Of a stretch of 64,000 nucleotides of DNA, positions 19,001-25,804 are shown piece after piece. A program made the translations under genes and the position numbers. Origin of the DNA: Lachnospiraceae bacterium (GTDB lineage Bacteria; Bacillota; Clostridia; Lachnospirales; Lachnospiraceae); contig JAFSTN010000033.1 of NCBI GenBank assembly GCA_017450485.1, forward strand, positions 1-64,000, read 5' to 3'. Under the pieces are notes generated by a model. It saw nothing but the letters and a program-made list of their open reading frames with translations. It was not told the DNA's origin and ran no database searches. Numbering within the stretch: position 1 is the stretch's first letter; each line of letters starts with the position of its first letter.

Positions 19001-19569
19001 CCCGTGCCAGAAAGGATCGCAAGATGGCCATATCCGGCGTGGTTACCAATTCTATAAATACAGTCGCAGGAGCTTTGGGTACCGGAGGTACATTGGCTGA
19101 CTATTTAAATCCCATTGCGCTTCCGTTTAAGATCGCCGGTAAGGTTTCTTCGTTTATAGGATGGTGTGTCGGCAAAATGCATGACTCCGATGATTTCTAT
19201 GCAAATATAAAGCAGATGCTTGGGGAGGAGAGTTTTGGAGACTATGCCGGCTTTGATGATGCCTTAAGTCGTGAGACCGGTATCAGGAATAAACATTATC
19301 TGGTGGATCTTGCCCGTATTTTTATGGCCATAGATACTCATCATCTGGTACGCAAAAACGATAAGACTGAAGGTGAAGAAGCACTGGCGATCACTCTGAT
19401 GAGTCCATATCTTGATATGTTGGGTAATGGGGAAGACCGTTATAATCTCGTGACAAACAGAATGGCAAATAGAGACCGCGTAACCCAGGTGAAGTTTAGC
19501 AAGCTTCTGTCGGCTGTCGGCGGCCCGTCTAACTGGAGAGCGGTCCTGCGCGCATCCATAACCAGGTAG
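16057..19569 (+). CDS. Large (1170-aa) hypothetical protein with hydrophobic segments
   Basis: Not recognised. No signal peptide is seen. The N-terminal region (to about 150) is charged and helical, and is followed by an Asn/Ala/Pro/Gly low-complexity stretch (about 158-206). A long charged middle carries helical, coiled-coil-like sequence and a patch with a FYFNGEFISADYR element. The last third holds three hydrophobic regions near 786-806, 865-915 and 991-1040, the last rich in Gly and Ala (GALGTGGTLADYLNPIALPF). The layout resembles a large cargo or membrane-inserting protein more than an enzyme. A good ribosome binding site (AGGAG) precedes the ATG. It is the biggest gene of the leuC-leuD insert and is plausibly the substrate or scaffold of the neighbouring AAA+ ATPase. 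Confidence 0.7.
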   Translation: MAPPPKMNFSSGFLPDTGSLDNNKLDDSLRSFMDKGESVFENEAGRNEVIEGVRKTLLAKMRDENKASLDEANAMEEKHIRYTNETMLPIIAKAKRAKRSADIAYASFLVAKSRTGAAEANAAAVEIDAIVDAARSEKDAVAYKLLFNELYSGNSAGVNAPGVIAPDMNAPENNAPGGNAADINLAADNGAENVAGNAAPADAQNDAGEADVETVESVTERSIDLDRLVDLQNQIHINRDNPRGSIMRALTFTGLRLKSARSKVDKAGFEAARAHESILECSERWSEIRSRYREESFKKRYTQYDKLAASYYRFTRQLEGKDERTIDQVSAELGGGSASKQIAEYTGVYDGAQIDGIVNNISAKPYAPAPELRRVKNKALGADSVNTEDASRPLKYHRAIVMLAFADGVSNITEESEQKKKRVRMKLLNNFKGYRARNQFGETAMTDSGKSAEERGKKNARENRGMAASEMNLFADERGRNGAYLTSEKSAKIYEARTKTFGGQTVKGFYFNGEFISADYRVMKDQSQSSYFRSPNWNKVAEEEQVRAAIRRSDFFYHVNAGTIQHYMSYNPDDDFGVEKAREKIEAAGNVSGSGALSALGFLDAYLDPSSDVAKRLNCGHNELTLEQLSASALGSMQHGDLNSSRRLAIMLLSEDDPKLWDIAKEMAVRMGGRFAARLKGIPQSGEVMRMTLLEEISNDRSFDWSDLLSNTRPDRLNMHIEDLSARRDGFFSLTNLRQSFWDGSLFGAITGSFSTATTLTKGNFSGDINKVCNNFNKDYASMAADLSTNFGLAVAPIPAIVVATTGGLDEKGKISDEGETTMSVFGTVQGALGFVENIAKIIETVKKLKKSRQKGESIQPHVIKLFDLAIKLLTGIMDIVSYWLDNTPAKFVAGIFGSIKSIFNIAKNVIEIIRTNREINKITSSDNLIETALTEFKDQAGKAPAGSGPVNERSLNDRKAKMGYAATQNSQAQYFLSLAKSRARKDRKMAISGVVTNSINTVAGALGTGGTLADYLNPIALPFKIAGKVSSFIGWCVGKMHDSDDFYANIKQMLGEESFGDYAGFDDALSRETGIRNKHYLVDLARIFMAIDTHHLVRKNDKTEGEEALAITLMSPYLDMLGNGEDRYNLVTNRMANRDRVTQVKFSKLLSAVGGPSNWRAVLRASITR
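16528..16674 (+). repeat. Low-complexity Asn-Ala-Pro-Gly coding repeat
   Basis: Inside the 1170-aa gene the protein runs through imperfect repeats of NAPG/IAPD/NAPE type, for example VNAPGVIAPDMNAPENNAPG. It probably forms a flexible linker between the N-terminal helical part and the long middle region. Confidence 0.6.
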
Positions 19570-19679
19570 ATATCAAATGTCCGTCGGCTTTATGTCGGCG
19601 GTCATTTATGCTATACTTTTATAATTGATTGAACAAATAGTACTGATTGAGATTATCAGACATTTCAAGGAGCAATTAC

Positions 19680-20171
19680 ATGGAAAACGCAAAAGGGAAA
19701 GTATTTAAATACGGTGACAATGTGGACACCGATGTGATCATACCTGCAAGATATCTCAATTCCTCCGATCCTTCGGATCTTGCCACACATTGCATGGAGG
19801 ATATAGATAAGACCTTTGTTGAACGTGTAAGCAAAGGGGACATCATAGTAGCGACAAAGAACTTCGGCTGCGGATCCTCAAGGGAACATGCACCCATAGC
19901 GATCAAAGCCGCGGGTGTAAGCTGTGTTATAGCAGAGACCTTTGCCAGAATATTCTATCGTAACTCGATCAATATAGGTCTGCCGATCATTGAATGTGCT
20001 GAAGCCGCAGCTGCTATCGGTGACGGTGATGAAGTGAGCGTCGACTTTGACAGCGGAATTATAACCGACATCACTACGGGACAGACATTCAAAGGACAGG
20101 CTTTCCCGCCTTTTATGCAGAATATCATCAATGCAGGCGGGTTGGTAAATTACGTTAACGATAAGGCATAA
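19680..20171 (+). CDS. leuD: 3-isopropylmalate dehydratase small subunit
   Basis: Small subunit (163 aa) of isopropylmalate isomerase, partner of LeuC. It shows [16 protein letters not shown] at the start and [18 protein letters not shown], the substrate-binding swivelling-domain motif. The ATG at 19680 with AAGGAG at 19668-19673 gives the normal LeuD length; an upstream ATG at 19647 would add an unlikely extension. A TATACT element (19612-19617) may give it its own promoter, though no good -35 was found. It is separated from leuC by the AAA+ insert. Confidence 0.93.
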   Translation: MENAKGKVFKYGDNVDTDVIIPARYLNSSDPSDLATHCMEDIDKTFVERVSKGDIIVATKNFGCGSSREHAPIAIKAAGVSCVIAETFARIFYRNSINIGLPIIECAEAAAAIGDGDEVSVDFDSGIITDITTGQTFKGQAFPPFMQNIINAGGLVNYVNDKA

Positions 20172-20194
20172 TTGTTTCAGGGTCGGGACAGATA

Positions 20195-21439
20195 ATGAGT
20201 TCGGTTATTATTTTTCTGATAATTGCACTATTGATCAAAAAGGGCATGATCGATCGCAGGGGATTCAATGATGTGGCTAAGGTATTCAGCACCATTGCCG
20301 TTGTGATATTTCTTGTTTCACTCTTTGCCACACCATTGTTGTTTGTACTGGCGGGTGTCGGGATCATCGCAGGTATCATTGCTCTGGTAAATAAGTACTC
20401 CAAAACCGAGAAAACCGATATACTGAGAGCGCATGCGGATGAATTCCAGCAGCTCTACAATCAGGTGTATCAGGATGAACTGCAGCGACTTCGCAGACAG
20501 CGTGATGCCGGATATGAACGTGGTAATGCCACAGAGAAGCGGGCACGTGAGCTTGCGGAAGAGCGAACCGCCCGTGAGAATGCCGCCAGATTCGTCGAGA
20601 ATCAGATACGTAAGAAATACGGAGATACTGCCGTGCCTAATTCTTCCGGCCAGTTTACTCCCGGAGGATATACACAGACACCCGGTGCACAGCCCGGTGT
20701 TTCGCAGAGCCCCGTATATGCAGTGCCGCCGGGGATGGCAGCACAGAACACGGGTAGAGGCCGGCGACAGCAACCACAGCCGAAACCGATCAAGAGCTCG
20801 ATCCTGCCCAAGGCTACCGGCCGCAGGACCAAGATCGTCAACAAGTTCAACGAAATGTACAACCTCTATCTGACCGAGGAACAGGTCAGAAATATAGTGG
20901 CTGCGTCATATATGTCAAATGCATGGAAACGTGAGGTTGAGGCAATGTATGCCAAGTATGATTCGGTATACCAGTGGCTTGTCGGAGATACGGCATATCT
21001 GCGTGCATATCTGCGTGCTTTTGCCGTTCAGGACGTGACCAGTGATTTCCAGCAGCAACAGAAGATAGTGACAGAGAGCTTTGAGGAGATATTCCAGTAT
21101 TCGGATACCATCTCGGGGCTGTCACTGGATCGTCGTATAGAGATGATCAATTCCAAGTTCCTGACAAATTTTGATGATATCACATATATGATTGCGTACA
21201 GATACCTGGAGTCCATGGGCTTCCACCATGAGCTTGAGAAGACTCAGCTCAATCGTATAGACGGAACTTTCGATGATCTTGTGGCCAAGTATGACAGTAT
21301 GTCTACCGATGAAGTCGATGCCGGACTTGCGGAAGTCGCAGAGCAGGCCGCACCGGTTGAATCCATTCCGCGTGTATCGGATGATGATGCGGAAGTGATT
21401 CCTCCCGGAGGGGTTGTTACAGGTGGCGGAGCTAACTGA
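20195..21439 (+). CDS. Hypothetical membrane protein with coiled coil and Pro/Gln-rich linker
   Basis: A 414-aa protein without a recognised domain. Two transmembrane segments lie at about 2-18 and 28-60. A highly charged coiled coil follows (about 62-135, with many Arg/Glu). A Gly/Pro/Gln-rich linker spans about 145-200, then a compact helical domain (200-380) and an acidic, glycine-ended tail. It could anchor a cytoplasmic complex to the membrane. It starts 24 bases after leuD and ends at a strong terminator. It may belong with the AAA+/1170-aa genes on the other side of leuD; this is inference. Confidence 0.7.
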   Translation: MSSVIIFLIIALLIKKGMIDRRGFNDVAKVFSTIAVVIFLVSLFATPLLFVLAGVGIIAGIIALVNKYSKTEKTDILRAHADEFQQLYNQVYQDELQRLRRQRDAGYERGNATEKRARELAEERTARENAARFVENQIRKKYGDTAVPNSSGQFTPGGYTQTPGAQPGVSQSPVYAVPPGMAAQNTGRGRRQQPQPKPIKSSILPKATGRRTKIVNKFNEMYNLYLTEEQVRNIVAASYMSNAWKREVEAMYAKYDSVYQWLVGDTAYLRAYLRAFAVQDVTSDFQQQQKIVTESFEEIFQYSDTISGLSLDRRIEMINSKFLTNFDDITYMIAYRYLESMGFHHELEKTQLNRIDGTFDDLVAKYDSMSTDEVDAGLAEVAEQAAPVESIPRVSDDDAEVIPPGGVVTGGGAN

Positions 21440-21445
21440 TGGTTG

Positions 21446-21487
21446 CGACCTGTGCCGGCTGTTTGATGTCGCACAGGTCGTTTTTTA
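21446..21487 (+). terminator. Intrinsic terminator after the leu/AAA block
   Basis: A perfect 10-bp stem pairs CGACCTGTGC (21446-21455) with GCACAGGTCG (21471-21480). Six T residues follow at 21481-21486. It ends the block containing leuD and the membrane protein. Confidence 0.9.
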
Positions 21488-21491
21488 TTCT
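21463..21491 (+). promoter_or_regulatory. Candidate promoter of the GH8 gene, overlapping the terminator
   Basis: TTGATG (21463-21468) and TATTCT (21486-21491) are separated by exactly 17 bases. The pair lies across the loop, right arm and T-tract of the terminator. Only 25 bases separate the T-tract from the next ATG, so any promoter serving that gene has to overlap the terminator or lie further upstream. Only the box matches are seen. Confidence 0.35.
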
Positions 21492-21512
21492 GCTTGATGT
21501 AAAGGAGGGTAT

Positions 21513-22655
21513 ATGACAGGGAGCTTTTATACAAGGGAATATAAGAATGCTTTTGGGCGGATCGGTGTGAGTGATGCCGAAGCCGCAACCAGGCTGGATG
21601 AGATATTTGATACCATGTTCTACGGTGATGAGTCCGAGCGAGTATATCATCCCGTACATCCCGACATGGGTTATATGGAGGATACGGGTAATCATGATGC
21701 CAGAACCGAAGGTATGAGTTATGGCATGATGTTCTGTGTCCAGATGGATAAAAAGGATGAGTTTGACCGCATATGGAAGTGGTCGAGGACGTATATGTAC
21801 ATGCCGGAGGGGCGTAATGCGGGTTATTTTGCATGGAGTGTAGATCCTTCGGGTGTTCCGAATGCGAACGGCCCTGCGCCTGACGGGGAAGAGTACTTTG
21901 CCATGGCACTCATATTTGCTTCTCACAGATGGGGCGACGGCGAAGGCATATTCAACTACTCGTATGAAGCCAAAGAACTGCTTCATACGATGATCAGCAA
22001 GGAGAGATCCGGCGACGGCGGGCGTAATATGTTTGATCCTGAAAACCACCTGATCCGTTTCGTACCGGATCTGGATTTCTCGGATCCGTCATATCATCTG
22101 CCTCATTTCTACGAATTGTTCTCCGCGAACTGTTATGATGAAGATGCCGCATTTTATAAGCAGGCAGCCAAAGCCAGCCGTGAGTACCTGCATAAGGCAT
22201 GTGATCCGCACACGGGTATGAGTGCGGAATATGCACACTATGACGGCACGCCTTACATGCCTGATAAGCCTTTTGGCAGGCATGACTGGTATTACAGCGA
22301 TGCTTACAGGACGATACCGAACATGGTGCTTGACACACTCTGGTTCGGTGCCGATGAATGGCAGCTTCAGGCTATCGGTAATCTGCAGAAGTTCCTTGAC
22401 GGAAAAGTGAGTGCCGAAAGAGGCGGTGTGTATCTTATCGACGGTACTCCCGTCGAAGATACCGAAGCGCTTCATCCTGTCGGTATGCTTGCATCAGTAG
22501 CAGAGGGCAGTGCGGTCTTGGGCGGCGAGCTGGCCGATAAGTATCTTCAGACCATATGGAATACGCCGCTTCGCCTGGGAGACCGCAGATACTACGATAA
22601 TTGCCTGTATTTCTTCGCATTTCTGGCCCTGACCGGGCATTACAGGATATGGTGA
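21513..22655 (+). CDS. GH8 reducing-end xylose-releasing exo-oligoxylanase
   Basis: A 380-aa glycoside hydrolase of family 8, Rex type (EC 3.2.1.156), which removes xylose from the reducing end of xylo-oligosaccharides. The acid Glu66 is in ARTEGMSYGMM. Asp124 in APDGEEYFAMAL and Asp263 in YYSDAYRTIPN correspond to the catalytic and assisting aspartates of the Bacillus halodurans enzyme, from family knowledge. There is no signal peptide, so it acts in the cytoplasm on imported oligosaccharides. The ribosome binding site AAAGGAGGG is strong. GH43, GH5 and GH10 genes follow. Confidence 0.9.
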   Translation: MTGSFYTREYKNAFGRIGVSDAEAATRLDEIFDTMFYGDESERVYHPVHPDMGYMEDTGNHDARTEGMSYGMMFCVQMDKKDEFDRIWKWSRTYMYMPEGRNAGYFAWSVDPSGVPNANGPAPDGEEYFAMALIFASHRWGDGEGIFNYSYEAKELLHTMISKERSGDGGRNMFDPENHLIRFVPDLDFSDPSYHLPHFYELFSANCYDEDAAFYKQAAKASREYLHKACDPHTGMSAEYAHYDGTPYMPDKPFGRHDWYYSDAYRTIPNMVLDTLWFGADEWQLQAIGNLQKFLDGKVSAERGGVYLIDGTPVEDTEALHPVGMLASVAEGSAVLGGELADKYLQTIWNTPLRLGDRRYYDNCLYFFAFLALTGHYRIW

Positions 22656-22710
22656 TCCGGGACCGGGGTATGATAGGCTAAGTGTATGAGTTGCAGACGA
22701 AGGTGATGGT

Positions 22711-24300
22711 ATGCGGTTGACATCAATGGATTATCCCGATCCGGATGTGATAAGGGTCGGGAATACATATTATATGGTCAGTACTACGATGTACTTCATG
22801 CCCGGGTGTGAGATACTTAAGTCTCATGATCTCGTGAACTGGGAGCATGCTTCGTACGTATATGAACGGCTTGACTCAACACCCGCCCAGTGTCTGGAAG
22901 AGGATACGAATATTTACGGACAGGGCATGTGGGCTGCATCGCTGCGTTATCATGATGGCCTGTTCTATATATGCTTCGTGGCAAATGATACTCATAAGAC
23001 ATATCTGTACACTTCACCGGATGTCAGAGGGCCGTGGACGAAGAACTGTGTCAATGGGTTCTACCATGACAACTCGATTCTTTTTGACGATGACGGGAGA
23101 GTATATATCGTATATGGTAACCGCGAGATACGTCTGACAGAGCTTGCACCTGATTTAAGCGGTCCCAAGCCCGGTGGTATTGATAAGGTCATCATCAGGG
23201 ACAGCGATGATGCACCTTTGGGGTATGAAGGATCGCATTTCTATAAGATAGGAGGCAAATACTATGTATTTGTGATTAATATCCCCCGTGATACAGGCAG
23301 GCGCACCGAGAGCTGCTTTATCTCGGATGCTGTTGACGGAGAGTATACCGGTTTTAAGGTGATGGATGATGATCACGGATTCCACGGCAGCGGCGTGGCT
23401 CAGGGTGGTATAGTAGATACTCCGGATGGGAAATGGTATGCGATCCTTTTTCAGGACAGCGGTGCAGTCGGACGTATCCCGCATCTGATGCCCGTAACAT
23501 GGAACGGAGATAAACCGGTATTCGGAGATAACGGCATTATTCCCAAATGGTTTGAAACGCCTGACCTTAATCCTGGATATGTTTATTCACCGCTTGTCGG
23601 AAGTGATGATTTCAAAGAGACCTCCGGAGATTTAAAGGGTGAAGGAGATATTGATGCTGAATATGACAGCTTCGGATTTAAGAGTTTCTGGCAGTTCAAT
23701 CATGAACCAAAGCCTGAACTGATCGATCGTGATCATGAGAAAGGTACGGTCAGGATCACCACCGGTAAACTGAGTGCCAATGTCATGCAGGCGGTCAATA
23801 CACTGACGCAGCGTACCGTATATCCCGAGTGCATGGCCAGAGTTACTCTGGACGGATCCGGACTTAAGGACGGAGATTATGCCGGATTGTGCATGCTTGA
23901 AAGTGAATATGCCTTTATCGGTCTGAACCGTCACAACGGACAACTTCGGCTTGTGATGTGCAGGCGTGATTTGGGTGATGTTGATTTCTGGGGTGAGAGA
24001 CATGACACCGAACCGCCGGAGATATCGGCCGAAATGCCTGTTTCCGGAGATACTGTGATTCTGGGTGTACATGCGGATTTTACTGATTTGAAGGATGAGG
24101 CCGCGTTTTATTATTCAGATGCGGAATGCAATACGCCGGATACCGGGGCTGACTGTACAGCCGGTATGATCTCTTTCGGTCCGGTTGCAAAGCTTAAGTT
24201 CAGGCTTGACCATTTTACGGGAGTACGTTTTGCGTTATTTGTATACAGTACCGCACAGACCGGAGGATATGCGGAATTCTCGGATTTCGTTAGATGTTGA
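22711..24300 (+). CDS. GH43 beta-xylosidase/arabinofuranosidase (subfamily 10-like)
   Basis: Family 43 five-bladed propeller enzyme of 529 aa without signal peptide, so probably cytoplasmic. The catalytic triad is readable: base Asp10 in YPDPDVI, pKa modulator Asp120 in YHDNSILFDDDG and acid Glu173 in GYEGSHFYK. A C-terminal beta-sandwich (about 320-529) of the GH43_C2 type follows. It most likely releases xylose or arabinose from xylo-oligosaccharides made by GH10. Substrate choice between these cannot be set by sequence alone. Confidence 0.86.
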   Translation: MRLTSMDYPDPDVIRVGNTYYMVSTTMYFMPGCEILKSHDLVNWEHASYVYERLDSTPAQCLEEDTNIYGQGMWAASLRYHDGLFYICFVANDTHKTYLYTSPDVRGPWTKNCVNGFYHDNSILFDDDGRVYIVYGNREIRLTELAPDLSGPKPGGIDKVIIRDSDDAPLGYEGSHFYKIGGKYYVFVINIPRDTGRRTESCFISDAVDGEYTGFKVMDDDHGFHGSGVAQGGIVDTPDGKWYAILFQDSGAVGRIPHLMPVTWNGDKPVFGDNGIIPKWFETPDLNPGYVYSPLVGSDDFKETSGDLKGEGDIDAEYDSFGFKSFWQFNHEPKPELIDRDHEKGTVRITTGKLSANVMQAVNTLTQRTVYPECMARVTLDGSGLKDGDYAGLCMLESEYAFIGLNRHNGQLRLVMCRRDLGDVDFWGERHDTEPPEISAEMPVSGDTVILGVHADFTDLKDEAAFYYSDAECNTPDTGADCTAGMISFGPVAKLKFRLDHFTGVRFALFVYSTAQTGGYAEFSDFVRC

Positions 24301-24322
24301 CAGATTCTATAGGAGATGGTTT

Positions 24323-25783
24323 ATGAAGAGCTTTGAAGGTTACATAAAGAAAATATCCGCTAAAACGATAAGTTTTATTTTTATAATGAACTGCCTGATG
24401 ATGTCGGGTTGCGGGACAAAAACACAAACCGGACCGGCGCCTGATACCGCTACTAACGTGTCTTCGTCAGAAGATACTGTTTCGCAGGAGGATGCAGCTT
24501 ATCAGGAAGACACATCTTCGCAGGAAGGTGGCATCGCATCGCCGGAGAATAGTGAATTATCCAATAATACGGAGGAGCAGGAGACTGAAAACATGGATGC
24601 GACCGGCGATAATGAGTCAGCTTCAACAGATGGCCCCGTTTTTAAAATGAGCGAAGGGATCACGATCCCGGAAATATCCCAGAAAGATCTGTTAATACCC
24701 GACGGAAGTGCATTCGATTTTGTATATGATCTCGGAGTAGGCTTTAATTTGGGTAATACTTTTGATGCTTATCTGGATCCCGGACCTGCAAACGAAATGG
24801 ACACTGAAACCTGCTGGCATCATACTTATACTACAGAGCAGATGATCAAGGACATACATTCCTATGGCTTTGATACGATCAGGATCCCTGTATCTTGGCA
24901 TAATCATGTGGATGATGAAATTAATATTTCACAAAAGTGGCTTGACAGGGTCAATGAGGTTGTGGACTGGGCTATCGATGACGGGATGTATGTCATTATT
25001 AATATCCATCATGACAACCATCAGGAAGCAAAAGGCTTTTATCCCGATTTCGCCCATAGGGATCAATCGGTAAGATATATAAGCAGGATATGGGAGCAGT
25101 TATCGGAACGCTTTAAAGATTATGACGAACATCTGATATTTGAGTCGATGAATGAACCAAGACTGGTCGGACATACGAATGAATGGTGGATAGACCCGGA
25201 AAATGCGGACTGCATAGATTCCATAAAGTGTATAAATGAACTGAACCAAGTGTTTGTTGATACAGTAAGAGGTACGGGCGGTAATAATACAAACAGATAT
25301 CTTATGTGTCCGGGCTACGATGCATCGCCTGACGGAGCATTGAACCGGGATTTTGTTCTTCCAACCGATCCTGCGGCTCCCGACGTATCTTATAATGATG
25401 GGCATATCCTTGTGGCTGTTCATGCATATATTCCGTATGATTTTGCACTTGAATATCCGGGAATATCGGATTTTGATGCTTCAAATGCTGATTCCACAAG
25501 AGATTTGGATACGTTTATGAACAGTCTGTATACTAAGCTCATCAAGAATAACTATCCCGTCGTTATCGGTGAATTCGGATGCCGGGATAAAAATGGCAAT
25601 CTGCAGGATCGTGTGGATTTCAGCGCATATTATGTACGTAATGCAAGGGCAAGAGGCATGGCATGTTTCTGGTGGGATAACAATGCTTTTAAAGGAGACG
25701 GTGAACTGTTTGGCATATATGACAGAAACAACCCGGATGCTTCGAACTTTGATATCATTAACGCTCTGATGGCATACAAGTAA
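24323..25783 (+). CDS. GH5 (subfamily 4-like) endo-beta-glucanase lipoprotein
   Basis: A 486-aa exported lipoprotein. The start at 24323 is favoured by AGGAG and by a signal peptide ending at Cys30 (MMSGC); a longer frame upstream overlaps the previous gene. A Ser/Glu-rich linker (about 40-120) leads to a GH5 TIM barrel with the acid Glu278 in FESMNEP and nucleophile Glu417 in VIGEFG. INIHHDNH and WHNHV line the cleft. The GFNLGNTFDAY start is typical of GH5_4, whose members cut cellulose, xyloglucan, glucomannan or mixed-linkage glucan. Confidence 0.9.
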   Translation: MKSFEGYIKKISAKTISFIFIMNCLMMSGCGTKTQTGPAPDTATNVSSSEDTVSQEDAAYQEDTSSQEGGIASPENSELSNNTEEQETENMDATGDNESASTDGPVFKMSEGITIPEISQKDLLIPDGSAFDFVYDLGVGFNLGNTFDAYLDPGPANEMDTETCWHHTYTTEQMIKDIHSYGFDTIRIPVSWHNHVDDEINISQKWLDRVNEVVDWAIDDGMYVIINIHHDNHQEAKGFYPDFAHRDQSVRYISRIWEQLSERFKDYDEHLIFESMNEPRLVGHTNEWWIDPENADCIDSIKCINELNQVFVDTVRGTGGNNTNRYLMCPGYDASPDGALNRDFVLPTDPAAPDVSYNDGHILVAVHAYIPYDFALEYPGISDFDASNADSTRDLDTFMNSLYTKLIKNNYPVVIGEFGCRDKNGNLQDRVDFSAYYVRNARARGMACFWWDNNAFKGDGELFGIYDRNNPDASNFDIINALMAYK

Positions 25784-25804
25784 GGATCGGAGATTTAAGA
25801 CATT

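Noticed and set aside
13329..19569. Mobile element inserted between leuC and leuD
   Set aside because: No integrase, transposase, terminal inverted repeat, target-site duplication or tRNA end was found at either edge. The split remains unexplained but is not called a mobile element.
19581..19600. Hairpin between the 1170-aa gene and leuD
   Set aside because: The repeated GTCGGC is a direct repeat, not an inverted one, so no terminator is formed.
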